NCBI GenBank assembly: GCA_963691705.1 | Contig: OY829539.1 | Coordinates: forward strand, 39,317,656-39,381,655 | Source: Viola odorata | Taxonomy: Eukaryota; Streptophyta; Magnoliopsida; Malpighiales; Violaceae | Direction of reading: 5' to 3' | DNA length: 64,000 nucleotides | In this document: positions 32,440 through 44,004 of the stretch, piece after piece | Position numbering within the stretch: position 1 is the stretch's first letter | How the letters are laid out: each line of letters starts with the position of its first letter | Made by a program: the position numbers and the translations under genes | The notes under the pieces: model-generated | What the model was told of the DNA's origin: nothing | Databases searched by the model: none | Seen by the model: the letters and a program-made list of their open reading frames with translations, nothing else

Positions 32440-33354
32440 ATCCCGACTAGAATCCAGAATGGCTGGAGAGTGTGTATAGACTACTGTCGTTTGAATGCAG
32501 CCACCAGAAAAGATCACTTTTTGCTCCCGTTTATTGATTAGATGTTAGAGCGTCTCGCGGGCAAGATGCATTATTGTTGTTTGGGTGGGTATTCCGGCTT
32601 CCACTAGATTCCAGTTGCCCTAGAGGACCAGGAAAAGACTACCTTTACCTGCCCGTTTGGTACATTCGCATATCGCAGAATGCCCTTTGGTCTATGCAAT
32701 GCCCAGCTACTTTCCAGCGATGCATGATGAGCATTTTTTCAGAATTCGTTGAGAAAGGCATCGAGGTCTTTATGGACAATTTCACAATCTATGGCAACTC
32801 CTTCTCTGAATGCCTAACTAATTTGAAAAAAATTCTACAACGCTACATCGAGACCAATCTGGTGTTGAATTTTGAGAAGTGTCACTTCATGGTAGATAAA
32901 GGCCTCATCTTAGACCACACCATCTCTAGCAAAGGAATCGAAGTAGATAAAGCAAAAATCGAGGTAATTGAATCCTTGTCCTATTCCTCCTGTGTGCGAG
33001 ATGTGCGTTCCTTTCTTAGGCATGAGGGTTTCTACAGGCGATTCATCAAGGACTTCTCAAAAATTACCCAACCCATGTGTCGCTTGCTTTAAAAAGATGT
33101 GGAATTTATGTTTGATGATAGATGCAAGAACAAGATCATCACTACTCCTATCATTTGAGCCCCCGACTGGTCACTCCCTTTCGAGATCATATGTGATGCG
33201 AGTAATCATGGACTTGGAGCCGTCTTGGGCCGGAAGAAAGATAAGGAAACATGTCATCTACTATGCTTCAAAGTTACTAGATCCAGCCCAGCAGAACTAC
33301 ACCACTACTGAGAAAGAGCTTTTGGCAATCGTCTATGCCCTAAAAAAATTTTGA
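32440..33354 (+). pseudogene. RT and RNase H of unit D
   Basis: Begins NGWRVCIDYCRLNAATRKDHF, with stops and shifts in the fingers region. The palm motif reads VFMDNF at about 32766-32783 instead of the usual F/Y-x-D-D, so the second catalytic Asp is lost. Thumb (NFEKCHFMV, GFYRRFIKDFS) follows, then a partial RNase H with VIYYASKLLDPAQQNY and TEKELLAIVY before a TGA near 33353. Not functional. Confidence 0.8.
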
Positions 33355-33780
33355 TAGTACCTCTTGGGCACACATGTCATAGTTTATTCAGATCATTCAG
33401 CCCTTAGGTGTCTATTAATAAAGGTCGACGCCAAACCCCGCCTCATTAGATGAATCTTACTACTTCAAGAGTTTGACATCCTGATTAAGGACAAGAAAGG
33501 AAACGCGAATTTGGTTGCAGACCATTTGAGCAGGCTCCCAGCCCAAGAGGATGATTCATAAGTGCCCATCCGTGATACTTTTCCCAATGAGCATCTTTGT
33601 CTTGCCCAAGCTGTCCATTTCCCGTAGTTTTCTGATATAGCCAACTATATTGCGACCAATTTTTTCCCTGCCGATGCCTCAGCATCCAAACATCAATGTA
33701 TCAAAAAGCAATCAAAGTACTACGTTTGGGACAGTCCTTACTTATGGAAGCACTGTTTAGACCAGATCATTAGGAGATGC
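33355..33780 (+). pseudogene. RNase H end and RNase H-integrase linker of unit D
   Basis: Continues the RNase H (THVIVYSDHSALRCL with the SDH motif at about 33385, later KGNANLVADHLSRL) across stops, then a PVRDTFPNEHL-like linker. Frame is interrupted repeatedly. Confidence 0.6.
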
Positions 33781-34835
33781 GTGACAATGGATGAAGTGCC
33801 CTCGATCTTAAAGTTTTACCACTCATCAACCGAGGGTGGTCACTTCACAGCCAAAAAGACAGCTCTAAAGGTCCTCGAAGCCGGTCTCTATTGGTCATCG
33901 ATTTTCAAGGACAGTTATATATATTGCGCGTCTTGCCCTCGATGTCATGCAACGAGGAATATAGGTGCCTGTAACCAGATGCCTCTAACTAATATCATTT
34001 CTTATGAAATCTTTGACATTTGGGGGATTGATTTCAAGGGTCCCTTCCTGAACTCCTTTGGAAATACATACATCCTTCTTTCCGACGACTACGTTTCTAA
34101 GTGGATCGAGGTCAAGGTAACAAAAACTGATGATTCTAAAGTAGTGGTGGATTTTCTGCGCACCAATATTTCCAACCGATTTGGGACACCTCGCGCCCTC
34201 ATTAGCGACCGTGGTACACATTTCTACAATCGAGTTGTTTACTCTCTTCTCAATAAGTATGGGGTGACTCATTGAGTCTCTATGGCATATCACCCCAAAA
34301 TGAATGGGCAAGCTGAGGTTTCCAGTCGGGAAATCAAATCCATCCTTGAGAAAACAATAAACCAATCTTGCAAGGATTGGAGTTTGAAATTGGATGATGC
34401 CCTTTGGGCTTATAGGACTGCTTTCAAGACCCCGATTGGGATGACTCCGTATAGGTTGGTCTAAGTAGGCACCGCCAATTACAAATCTAGGAGCTCGAGG
34501 AACTCCGTGATGATGCATATGAAAACGCCCTCATCTACAAGGGTAAGAAAAAAACGTACCATGATAAGTTGTTATCTCCCAAATCCTTTGTTGTTGGTCA
34601 AAACGTTTTATTGTACAACTCTCGGCTTAGACTTTTTGCAAGCAAACTCAAGTCAAAATGGACAAGTCCATACAGGGTGATGATCATTTTCAACCATGGA
34701 GCTGTTGAGATTCAAAGCCTGGACTCGGGAACCTTTTTTAAACTCAATGGTCATCGCCTGAAGCCTTTCTATGAAGGATTCAAGCCTTTCACAACCGAGG
34801 AAGAGGAGGCGGTAAACCCACCCATCCAGCCTTAG
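33781..34835 (+). pseudogene. Integrase of unit D
   Basis: Zinc domain (HSSTEGGH, CASCPRC), then the DDE set: D in IWGIDFKGPF, D in LISDRGTHF and E in [12 protein letters not shown] at 34273-34275 interrupts the frame between the second Asp and the Glu. After MTPYRLV a deletion of roughly 100 bp or more removes the usual linker, and the C-terminal domain resumes at about 34490 (ELRDDAYENALIYKG, LLYNSRLRLF, NGHRLKPFYEGF). All catalytic residues are present but the chain is broken. Confidence 0.85.
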
Positions 34836-35468
34836 ATAGCCAGCAAACGTCTAGGCCTACACTTTAATGAAGGCCACTAGTGGCGATACCTCACGTATCA
34901 TTTCACCCCGTTCATGTTCTTTATTTGTTTCAAGAACTTTTAATTTTCTCTCCCCTTTTATTTTTGTTATCGCTATTTTTTATTTTTATTTTTATTTTTC
35001 CTATCTCGTTAGTTTAATTCGCAGTTGTTTATATTAATTAGGAGTTTTATCTTTATTCGTGATTTATTGTTTCCCATTTTTCTATGTAATCACCACTTAT
35101 ATTCTCCTTTCTTAATTGATCTTGTCTCATCCTTCTTTATTATTTTTATTTTATTCCTTACTTTATCCCTTCTTTTTATCTTTACCTCTGCTAACCTCTT
35201 TTTGAATTTGAAAATCATTAATTTTTGACAGTTGAAGCAGGGTCTGTTAGGATTCAGGAGCTGTCAGTCTCTCTCCGTCTGCCACCTCGCTAACGGACGA
35301 AATCAAATCATCCTTGAAAAGATTTTCCTTTTCTCTCTCCCTCTTTCCTCTGTCACAATATTTTCTCTCTCTCCATCACCATCCCCATCTCCTCTACCGT
35401 TACTGTCAGCCCTTTTCTCCCTCCGCGCACACTTTCCTCCATTTTTCTTCACCTAGTCAAAGCTCACT
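34836..35468 (+). other. 3' non-coding region of unit D
   Basis: T- and CT-rich. No PPT is seen before the next LTR at 35469 (flank TCACT). Confidence 0.55.
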
Positions 35469-37010
35469 TGATAGCGTGTATTTTATACATATTTTCCTCT
35501 TCATTTTCACTCTTTATTCTAACATGATACTGCTGATTTGCCCTTGTTTCCATCATTTTTGCAGTTCTGGGCTAAAAGAAAGAAAGATACAAAAATATGC
35601 GCTATTTGGATAGAGTCTCGTGGAACTCAAAGTGTCAAGACCAGCGTCGAGGCCTAGCTGTTCACCAGTCGTCAAGCCTTGGATGCAAGCCCTACAGTCT
35701 AGCCCTAGCTGTTGTACAACCGCAAAATCCCGACCAAGAAAGAGATTCCCAAAAGATCCGCACGGGATTCTATGCAGATTCCGCCTGGCTGATTCCAGAA
35801 TATTCCCTTTTGGACCAAGGAACACGCTCCTTGTGTGGGTTGTCCTCTCCCTTAGCTGTATTTTGTCCTTATGTGGGCTGGCCAGTATTTAAGCCTTAGT
35901 TTTAGGGTTTTTAGGGGGGAACTTTTAGGCAGCCACTCTTACACATTCCTTTTTAGTTTTTCTTTAGGATTTGTTCCTCCCTCTTATTGCTGGAGCCGCC
36001 ACCAGCCACCAATTCTCCTTCAAACCAGAGCTTTTATCTCCGGCCAGTATTTATTAAGTTTTTATTTTCCTTTATTGCATCTTCTTCTCTTTTATGCTAT
36101 TTATTATATCTATCTTTATTTATTTATTTATGAGCATGAGCAGCTAAGCTCATACTCTTAGCAAGGGTGTTTTAAGGGTTGCAAAAGGGTATTCACGAGG
36201 CCAAATCGTGCTTTATATATTCTTATTGTTGTATTTATTTGCTTGTCATTTTTATTGTTAGATCTAGTTGGTTTTATTAGGAGCTTGATCACCTGCTAGT
36301 TTACTATCTTAGATCTCTGTCATTTCTTTGGTTATAACTAACGTGAAGCCATAGAATAGAGTAGACACAAGATGGATTATCAATAGCTTGGTTCGTTCTG
36401 TGTAGGGCAGGTGAGCGATTAGGGCAGTGTCGCAAGCCTGAAAAATGGAGAGGCATCTAGCCCTAGACGTGTCTTTCCTCATCTTCATGGGCGCTGTGAG
36501 TATTGCCTCCCCGCCTCGTGCCTGGGAGGACGGCGCAGCGCCAAGGCTGCCTCATATGTGAAAACGGGGGTAGCTTCTCTTACGAAGGAAAGCAGGGGGC
36601 CTAAACGTAACTGGCCCCTATAACACGTCTATGACATAAGAATAGAATATTTGTACGCTGATGACTGACTAGGCCTCGATGCAACCCAAGATAGTCCCTT
36701 GCTAAGATTTCTCCTTATTGATTTTATCTCACTTAATCTTCTGTTTATTTTGTTTCTGGTTGTTATTTCTGTTAATTAGTTATTTCTGCCCTTATTAGTT
36801 GTCTTCCCCTCGATCTCTTTTGATTAACCAGTTTAACCAACAAAACCCCCCGTGTTACTATTTGATTGCATTTGTCTTTGTCTTACATCTAGGGCAAGTT
36901 GTTGTCTTCAGTCCCTGTGGATCGACCCTGTTACCATTATACGTAAATTAATTTGTGCATCTAGGCATCAGGATATAATATTATTTTTGAACCGTTTCGA
37001 CGGCGAGTCA
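35469..37010 (+). repeat. 5' LTR of unit C (1542 bp)
   Basis: TGATAGCGTGTATTTTATAC start, ...GGCGAGTCA end next to a PBS. Same family as the other Athila LTRs but visibly diverged in its middle from 28195-29689 and 51209-53000. Confidence 0.85.
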
Positions 37011-37015
37011 AATTT

Positions 37016-37033
37016 TGGCGTCGTTGCCGGGGA
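37016..37033 (+). promoter_or_regulatory. Primer-binding site of unit C
   Basis: TGGCGTCGTTGCCGGGGA, one change from the Athila tRNA-Asp-type site. Confidence 0.8.
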
Positions 37034-37064
37034 TTGAATGAAACTATTTCTTTCTTTTATTTGT

Positions 37065-37282
37065 ATGACCAGGAGATCTGCACCAGACCTACTACCCCTC
37101 AATCACGAGCTTACTAGATTAGAAAGAGGACTCCGCAGATAAGCTAAAGGCCCATCTATTCACCATAGAGAAGTTCCCCCTCCTGCCCTCGACAGAAATC
37201 TCTCCGACCTGGATAATCTCGATAATCTCTTTCACCAAGACCTAGCCTACCTCCATCGAGACCTCGATGACGCATGAGTCGT
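37065..37282 (+). pseudogene. Gag of unit C, N-terminal part
   Basis: Starts MTRRSAPDLLPLNHELTRL, homologous to the gag at 29745, with an in-frame TAA at about 37139. Split at 37282 by the chromovirus-like element; a 37-bp piece continues at 44939-44975 and the rest at 46532. Confidence 0.8.
37278..37282 (+). repeat. Target-site duplication GTCGT (left)
   Basis: Five bases directly before the left LTR; identical GTCGT at 44939-44943 after the right LTR. Confidence 0.9.
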
Positions 37283-37650
37283 TGATACGATCCTGGCTCC
37301 TTAGGATGCGTAGCACCAATTTTGATCTTTGTTCAAAGACAGATTTCCTGCGGAAACAAATAACTCGACAAGTACGAGCTTAGACCACTTAGCTAACCTG
37401 TGCTAAGAGCCCTAATCGATTTCAAGTCAAGGGTCTTGAATCGGATTCTTAGGACTAGACTCAACAATGTGAGAATCACACTAAGATAAACGACACAATA
37501 ATGCAATTCCAAGATTTACTTGTATACGACTCAAGTATTGCGGACTCAAGAAGAACAAGGTTCAACCGACTTGAACAAGGGGCGGAGATTGAAGAGAATA
37601 TCTCAATTTATCAAATAACAGCCAAGTTTCTAAGGAGGCCAAGCGGCTCC

Positions 37651-37658
37651 TTATATAG
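37651..37658 (-). promoter_or_regulatory. TATA box in 3' LTR
   Basis: Minus-strand CTATATAAGG, followed by the hairpin with TAAGGAG/CTCCTTA arms shared with element P. Confidence 0.6.
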
Positions 37659-37917
37659 GTTACAAGCAAACCCTAATCCCATAATAGGAATAATAAATAA
37701 AGTAAAACACTTAACTAATTAATTAAAGTGTCTAATTAATTAACTAAGCTAAAATAAATAGAAAGTCGCAGCCTTGCTTAAAACAGTCAACGCGCATCAA
37801 CTCCAGGCTAGGCGAAACGGACAGGAGCCGTTATCAACAAAAGGGCCAGGCGGGAACGTGGAACGGGTACAGCAATCGGCATGCGCGACAGATGCTTGAA
37901 TCAGCAACGGCTAAGTG

Positions 37918-38009
37918 AAACGGACAAGTGCCATTTTGAGTGAAACGGACAGATGTCGTTTGGATGAAACGGTCAAGTGCCGTTTGCGTGAAACGGTTCC
38001 ATGCCGTTT
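37918..38009. repeat. AAACGG...CCGTTT hairpin array (3' LTR copy)
   Basis: Four units spaced 24-25 bp, same as 44640-44731; the first unit here has CCATTT. Confidence 0.9.
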
Positions 38010-38400
38010 CTAGCAGACACAACATCGGTCAAGGTGAAGGTGAGAAGATTCACCACTCTTGTCGTCTTCTCTCTAAGTGCAGCTTTCTCACTTGTCATCT
38101 CAGACTCCAGCTCCCTGTGAATGAGAGATGACAATCGGTCTTGAAGCTTTTGAGCTCTGGCTCGAGTCATTGGACCAGCTGGCGGTAAAGGCACCTGGAT
38201 GCGTGGATTCGCATCATTCCCTCCCCCTTCGGAAGGATTCGCCCTCGAATCCGAATCGGCATCAGCAGCAAGTCCATACTCGTCCTCTATATCAAACAAA
38301 ACTAAGTCAGAAACATTGAAAGTAGAGCTAACGGCACCATACTCACTCGGCAATGCCAGTTTATAGGCATTGTTGTTGATCTTCTCAACAATCTGAACGG
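37973..38400 (-). pseudogene. C-terminal tail of pol, overlapping the 3' LTR
   Basis: Reads [20 protein letters not shown], a standard end block of Ty3/gypsy pol, then a Ser/Asp-rich spacer, NPSEGGGNDANP and GPMTRARAQKLQ, and ends MEPFHANGT at a stop at 37973. About 80 codons lie inside the LTR. A frameshift near 38400 separates it from the integrase body. The same 73-codon end is present at 44695-44916 in the 5' LTR, without an upstream gene. Confidence 0.75.
38217..38229 (-). promoter_or_regulatory. Polypurine tract of chromovirus-like element
   Basis: Minus-strand AGGGGGAGGGAA immediately before the 3' LTR. Confidence 0.8.
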
Positions 38401-39906
38401 TCTGTCTCCTCTAGGAGATAGCTTGCCGCGGCGTTGGTCAGGAAAACGCTCCTTGCGCATATACAACCAGACCCAATCGCCCACCTGGAACGTCACTAGC
38501 CGTCGGCCATCGTTTCGTTTCTGCATCAGCTTCTCATTCATTCGCTCAATGTTCTGTTTTGCCTTAGCATGTAATTGCTTGACAAAATCAGCCTTCTGTG
38601 CACCATCTAAACTTACAACATCACTCAACGGTAAAGGAGTCAAATCCAAAATAGTTCTAGGATTAAAGCCATACACAAGTTCAAACGGCGAGTAATGAGT
38701 AGTAGAATGAACAGCACGGTTGTAAGCAAATTCAATAAACGGTAAATGATCAACCCAAGTAGAAACATGCTTACGAACTAACGTGCGTAACAGTGAACCA
38801 AGCGTACGATTCACAACCTCAGTTTGACCATCCGTTTGTGGGTGATAAGAAGTGGAATATAACAATTGGGTACCAAGCTTTTTCCATAAAACACGCCAAA
38901 AATGACTAAGGAACTTAGTATCTCTATCACTCATAATAGTCAAAGGAACACCATGCAAATGGACTACTTCACGAAAGAATAAATCAGCAATCTGAGTAGC
39001 ATCACAAGTAGTCGAACATGCAATAAAATGGGACATTTTCGAAAATCTGTCCACCACAACAAAGACACTATCCTTTCCATTCTTAGACCGAGGCAGCCTT
39101 ACAACAAAATCCATGGACAGATCGGTCCAAGGATGAGAAGGAACAGGTAACGGCATGTATTCTCCATGACCAGCAGACTTAGACTTGGCTCTTCGACAAG
39201 TTAAACATCGAGCAATAATGCGCACTACATCACGCTTCATGTGAGGCCAATAAAAGTGATCATGTAACACGTCTAAAGTTTTAGTCACACCAAAATGACC
39301 CATCAAACCACCACTATGGGCTTCATGCACAAGTAATTCACGAAGAGAACAATGAGGAATACACAACTGTTTTCCCTTAAATAAATATCCCTCTTGCTTA
39401 AAGAATTTAGAACCAGAAATAGAAACGCCATGCATATAAATATCACCAAAATCAGAATCGGTAGCATAGAGTTCTATAATATGCGAAAATCCAAGCAATT
39501 TGGCATTAAGAGAAGTAATTAACGCGTACCTGCGTGATAAAGCATCAGCAACAATATTCTCTTTACCTTGCTTGTATTGAATGTGATAAGGGAAAGCCTC
39601 AATAAATTCCATCCAAACGGCGTGTCGCCGATTGAGCTTCCCTTGTCCTTTGAGGTACTTCAAGCTCAAATGGTCACTGTGGATGATGAGCTCTCTTGGC
39701 ATCAGGTAGTGTTGCCATGTCTCCAATGCTCGGACAAGAGCATAGAACTCCTTATCATAGGTCGGATACCGGAGATGGGCATCCTTGAGTTTCTCACTGA
39801 AGAAGGCAATCGGCCGTTTCTCCTGCATCAGAACGGCGCCGATTCCTAACCCGCTGGCGTCACACTCTATCTCAAATGCCTTGTTGAAGTCGGGCAATGC
39901 TAGCAC
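38302..39906 (-). pseudogene. RNase H and integrase of chromovirus-like element
   Basis: RNase H with [14 protein letters not shown] and [10 protein letters not shown], ending VADALSRR. Integrase follows with [13 protein letters not shown] and CLTCR (zinc domain), then D in [11 protein letters not shown] in IMSDRDTKF and E in DGQTEVVNR, and a C-terminal RRGKLSPRG block. All key residues are intact over 534 codons. It shares one frame with RT but for a TGA at 39922-39924 (probable CGA change). Confidence 0.9.
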
Positions 39907-39921
39907 GGGAGCGGCACAGAG

Positions 39922-40740
39922 TCATTCCTTGAGGGTAGCAAACGCCTCCTCCTGCGGCTGTTCCCACCTGAAAACAACATTCTTCTTTGTTAAATCATTC
40001 AGAGGAACAACGATGGTGCTAAAGTCTTTTACAAATCGCCGATAGAAGCTCGCCAATCCATGGAACGATCTCACATCGGTAACGGCCTTCGGCGTCGGCC
40101 ATTCCCATATTGCGCGGATCTTCTCTTCATCCACTTTAACGCCATCTGCACTCACAATAAAACCAAGAAAGCCAACTTGTTCCATTGCAAAAGAACACTT
40201 ACTAGGTTTAGCATATAAATTCTGCTCACGAAGTGTGAGAAAAACTTCCCGAAGATGTAAAACATGCTCATCAATTGATTTGCTATAGCTTAAAATATCA
40301 TCAAAATAAACTACAACAAATTTGCTAATTAAGTGCCGAAGTACATGGTTCATTAACCTCATAAAGGTGCTAGGAGCATTAGCTAAGCCAAACGGCATAA
40401 CCATCCATTCATATAAACCATACTTAGTTTTAAAAGCAGTTTTCCATTCATCCCCTTCTTTCATACGAATTTGGTGGTAGCCACTCATTAAATCAATTTT
40501 AGAAAATAACCTACTACCACTTAATTCATCTAACATATCATCTAATCTAGGAATAGGATGACGATACGTTACAGTGATTTTGTTGACTGCTCGACAATCA
40601 ACACACATGCGCCAAGATCCATCTTTCTTTGGAACTAGAATGACTGGAACGGTACATGGAGACAGACTCTCCCGAACGTACCCACGCGCAAGCAAATCGT
40701 CCACTTGCCGTGCAGTTCCTTGGTCTCTTCTGGATTGGAT
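39922..40740 (-). pseudogene. Reverse transcriptase of chromovirus-like element
   Basis: Blocks [50 protein letters not shown] and the catalytic YFDDIL are intact, followed by [12 protein letters not shown] and [18 protein letters not shown] frameshift near 40720 separates it from the protease-RT linker and a TGA at 39922 from RNase H. Confidence 0.9.
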
Positions 40741-41400
40741 CGGTAAGCTGGCCGATGTGGAATTGCCGATCTAGGAACAAAGTTGATCTGATGTTCGATG
40801 CCGCGGATCGGGGGTAAACCAGGCAGCATCTCTTCCGGCAGTACGTCACCAAATTCCTGCAAGAGAGAAGAAATACCAAGCGGAACGGTATGTGGCCGTT
40901 CCGTTTCATCTGAGGTCAAACAATAAGAGCGAAAACGGATTAAAAGAATAGGACGGCTTGCGTCAAAACAATTTTGTTGAAAAATCATAACTCTCCTCAC
41001 TTCGCTCCCTTTGGCATATATACTCAATTTCTTTTTATTTGCCTCTAATTTTCTCTCAATGCCACTCTCAGCACGCTTACTCTTTTCGTGCGAATGTTTA
41101 CACTCTCTCTCTGCATGCTTGCTGTTTTCATGCGAATTTTTAAGGCTCACACACTCAGTGTTTCCCTCTTTGTTTTTCACACTCAAACCTTCTTTTTCTC
41201 TCGCAAGCTGTTCTGCAATCTCATATTCAGCATATGACTTAGCAAGCCATTGCTGATCCTCAAACACTTCAGCTTGTGTTAACGGTGCCAAGGTGAATTT
41301 CTTGCCATCCTTAACTAACTTGTAGAGGTTACTCTTTCCCTCATGATTCGCTTCTCGATCAAACTGCCATGGTCGTCCAAGAAGAATATGGCTTCTTGCA
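40720..41400 (-). pseudogene. Protease C-terminus and charged linker
   Basis: From the frameshift near 41399 the frame reads the remainder of protease (GKKFTLAPLTQAE), then a Lys/Glu-rich, probably coiled linker with repeated HEKSKRAES-like units, then LPPIRGIEHQINFVP at the RT start. The charged linker corresponds to the start of the mosaic ORF at 18455. Confidence 0.75.
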
Positions 41401-41671
41401 TTGGCACAACATCACAGAGAACCTCATCTTGGTATTTGCCGATACGAAACTTAACAAGTACCTGTTTGGTCACCTTAATACTGTTGTCATCTGTCATCCA
41501 CTGTAGACGATACGGTTTCGGATGCTTTACCATCGGCAAATCCAGTTTGTGAACCATCAGCGCACTGGCACAGTTTGTGCAGCTTCCGTTGTCGATAATA
41601 ATGGAGCAGCCCTTGTTATCAATCACACCTCGGGTATGGAACAGATTGGTCCGTTGCTCCTCATTACACAC
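41315..41671 (-). pseudogene. Protease of chromovirus-like element, N-terminal part
   Basis: Active-site block CSIIIDNGSCTNCAS with D-x-G-S, then VKFRIGKYQDEVLCDVVPM. A one-base deletion near 41399 shifts the frame inside the ILLGRPW block. Same frame as gag, separated by a TAA at 41684-41686. Confidence 0.85.
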
Positions 41672-41683
41672 TTCTTCTGTGGA

Positions 41684-43048
41684 TTATACGCTCAGGTTCC
41701 GTCGGATCACAAGCAACCGAACCTGCTCACCTCTCTGACAGTCAACATCCGAATCGGCCTGACCATCTTCCTCAGGTTCCGATTCCTCCTGCTCATCATC
41801 CGATTCTTCCTCTCCATTCGGCCTGATGATGAAGACCCTCTTATTCGGACACTCCGATTTCTTGTGTCCTCGGCCGCTGCATTTGAAACAAACAATTTCC
41901 TTAGTGGCTGGCCGATCCACAGGTGGAGTGTAAGGTTTGGTAGTAGCCGTTTTGGAAGGAATAACGATACTGGCTGAGCTCTTTGGAACGGCAGAAGCCG
42001 TTCTGTCGTCCTTGTTCCACGATGGCTTCTTCCAAGGTGTCGATCCAGTAGACTTAGAAAAGCTCTTATATTTCCGATGCTTCTCAATCTTTTGAGCCAT
42101 GTGAAGCATTTCCTCAAGAGTATTGTATTGCGTCAGCTCCAGGGCGTCGGCAATCTCTGCATTCAAACCAGCAATAAACCGAGCCATCGTTACTTCAGGT
42201 TCCTCAGTAATCTTTGCTTGAGCTAAAGCAATCTCCATCTCATTAAAGTATGCACTAACTCCCTTACTGCCCTGCTTCAAGGTCTGAAGCCGTTGATGAA
42301 GCTCTCGGTGAAAGTGCATCGGCATAAACCGTTGCCTCATCGCCTGTTTCATCTCACCCCAATCATTAATCGGACCAGCATAAACAACGACTCTCTTCAG
42401 GTTGAGCTGCTCCCACCAATGACTAGCATACCCACTGAATTCCACTGCTGCTAGCTGAACCTTTTTACCCTCCGAATAATTGTGGCATAAAAAAATAGAA
42501 TCTACTTTCCGTTCCCATGTCAAGAAGGTATCAGGGTCGTCAGTACCCTCAAACGGAGGTATTTTCATTTTGATGCTGCTGAGATTAGCATCCAAACGGT
42601 CATCTTCCCGTTCTCTTCTACCATCACGACGATCGCGTCTCTCCCTTCTCTGTCCATCCCTTGCATTTATCCATCCTTCTCCCCCGTCAGGTTCTTCGTC
42701 CAAATCAGGTTGTGGGACTTGTGGCCCACGTCTAGCAAGTCGCCTGGGAGGAACGTTGGCCAGCTCACGCCGCCGATTCATATCACGTGGTCGACGGGCG
42801 TTGTCATCTGCTTCGGACAGATCGGATATATGTCCATCACGTTGATCCTCCGCTGCTCTAGGGTTTGGGTTTATAGTGGCTAACGCTTCCACCCTAGCCA
42901 TCCTTACATCGGCAGCCATCTGCCGCTCATTGGCAACTACTTGCCGTTCATTCAAAGTTCGGAGCTGTTCCGTTATGGCAGTTAACAGAGCCACCATATC
43001 GGGTTGTTGTACTCCTTCTTGAGACATCTTTAACTCTTCTGAAATCAC
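41684..43048 (-). CDS. Gag of chromovirus-like element (454 aa)
   Basis: An intact capsid/nucleocapsid precursor. Probable true start is the second Met (MSQEGVQQPDM, ATG at 43027-43025), matching the start in element P; the open frame extends seven residues upstream to 43048. The N-terminal half has a helical NERQ repeat and an Arg/Asp-rich region; the capsid has PPFEGTDDPDTFLTWERKVD and YASHWWEQL; the knuckle is CFKCSGRGHKKSEC (C-x2-C-x4-H-x4-C). The end is acidic (EEESDDEQEE). It may still be translated and could act in trans; that is inference. Confidence 0.85.
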   Translation of the reverse strand: MISEELKMSQEGVQQPDMVALLTAITEQLRTLNERQVVANERQMAADVRMARVEALATINPNPRAAEDQRDGHISDLSEADDNARRPRDMNRRRELANVPPRRLARRGPQVPQPDLDEEPDGGEGWINARDGQRRERRDRRDGRREREDDRLDANLSSIKMKIPPFEGTDDPDTFLTWERKVDSIFLCHNYSEGKKVQLAAVEFSGYASHWWEQLNLKRVVVYAGPINDWGEMKQAMRQRFMPMHFHRELHQRLQTLKQGSKGVSAYFNEMEIALAQAKITEEPEVTMARFIAGLNAEIADALELTQYNTLEEMLHMAQKIEKHRKYKSFSKSTGSTPWKKPSWNKDDRTASAVPKSSASIVIPSKTATTKPYTPPVDRPATKEIVCFKCSGRGHKKSECPNKRVFIIRPNGEEESDDEQEESEPEEDGQADSDVDCQRGEQVRLLVIRRNLSV

Positions 43049-43059
43049 AACACAAAAGA

Positions 43060-43990
43060 AAAACGTAAAATTGCACTATTCCTAGCACTCCCTCACGTGT
43101 TTACTCTAGTGTTTAATCACTCTAATAATCTCTCAATTTCTCTCAAAATCTCCTGCAATGTTCAAGCATTAGTGAGACTCAAGAATCCAAAGAAAAGCTT
43201 CCAAGAAGACTCTCAAAGAAAACTAGCTTCAAACAAAACGGAATACTTGGTATTTGATTAATTGCAAGATCAATCAATTAAACAAATAACAAGTGGAGTA
43301 GAAAACAATATTAACGAATCAAAGAAAAGCTCTATTTGACTCGAACGGACTCAAATAAAATTAATTTCCAATATAATATTGTAAAGTTTATGTTGAATGG
43401 GTGAAAGAATAAACTAAGATTTGTCTTTAGAAAGTGGAAGACAAAAACAGAGAATATTCCAACCAAAAAGGTAGTGGGTGCGGGACAAAACAAAGTGGAA
43501 GGATGGGTTGCCTTCTACTTTTAGAAAAAGGTTTATAGTACCAACTTTAAAGTATGTTTGCACATGTGATTGAACGGATGGTGGATCTAACAACACAAAT
43601 TGTTTTTCTTCTTGCTGCTGAAACGGATCAAAGCAACTTTGTGCTTCTTTCTTTGTAGGAATTTGTTTTTTTTTTTTTTTTTTTTACTGAAAAGCCCGAA
43701 TCACAGTTTAGTAAAACGGGTGTAACTTTTGTTCCAGTTGTCCAAATCACTCGATTCCTTTTGATTCGGAATCCTTACAAGTGCAGCTTTCCAACGAAAC
43801 CACAATCACCCAAATCGGACTTCAATAGCTATATATTAAAAATCGATTTTGACAACTGACCAGAATTTGCACATAAACGAACAAAGCACAGCAAAGAAAT
43901 CGGTTTTGAATGGAGTAGAATGAATTACCGATTTCAACGATGAAAACTTGAAACAAATAAGGATACTTACCAAATCTTTGAACGCCTTAA
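43060..43990 (-). other. Leader of chromovirus-like element
   Basis: Untranslated, matches the leader of P (16741-17489). Contains the CTCCCTCACGTGTTTA motif (43087-43102 region) and an acceptor-like CTGAAATCAC (minus TTTCAG) at 43039. A T17 run lies near 43668-43686. Confidence 0.65.
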
Positions 43991-44004
43991 GCTCCGCTAC
44001 CAAC
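43991..44004 (-). promoter_or_regulatory. Primer-binding site of chromovirus-like element
   Basis: Minus-strand TTGGTAGCGGAGC, one base after the LTR end; two changes from the initiator-Met-tRNA site TGGTATCAGAGC. Confidence 0.65.

Larger units (their letters stand above)
37283..38216 (-). repeat. 3' LTR of chromovirus-like element
   Basis: TGATACGATCC...GCATCA, 934 bp, same length as 44005-44938. Its upper end (37973-38216) is the continuing pol reading frame. Confidence 0.95.
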
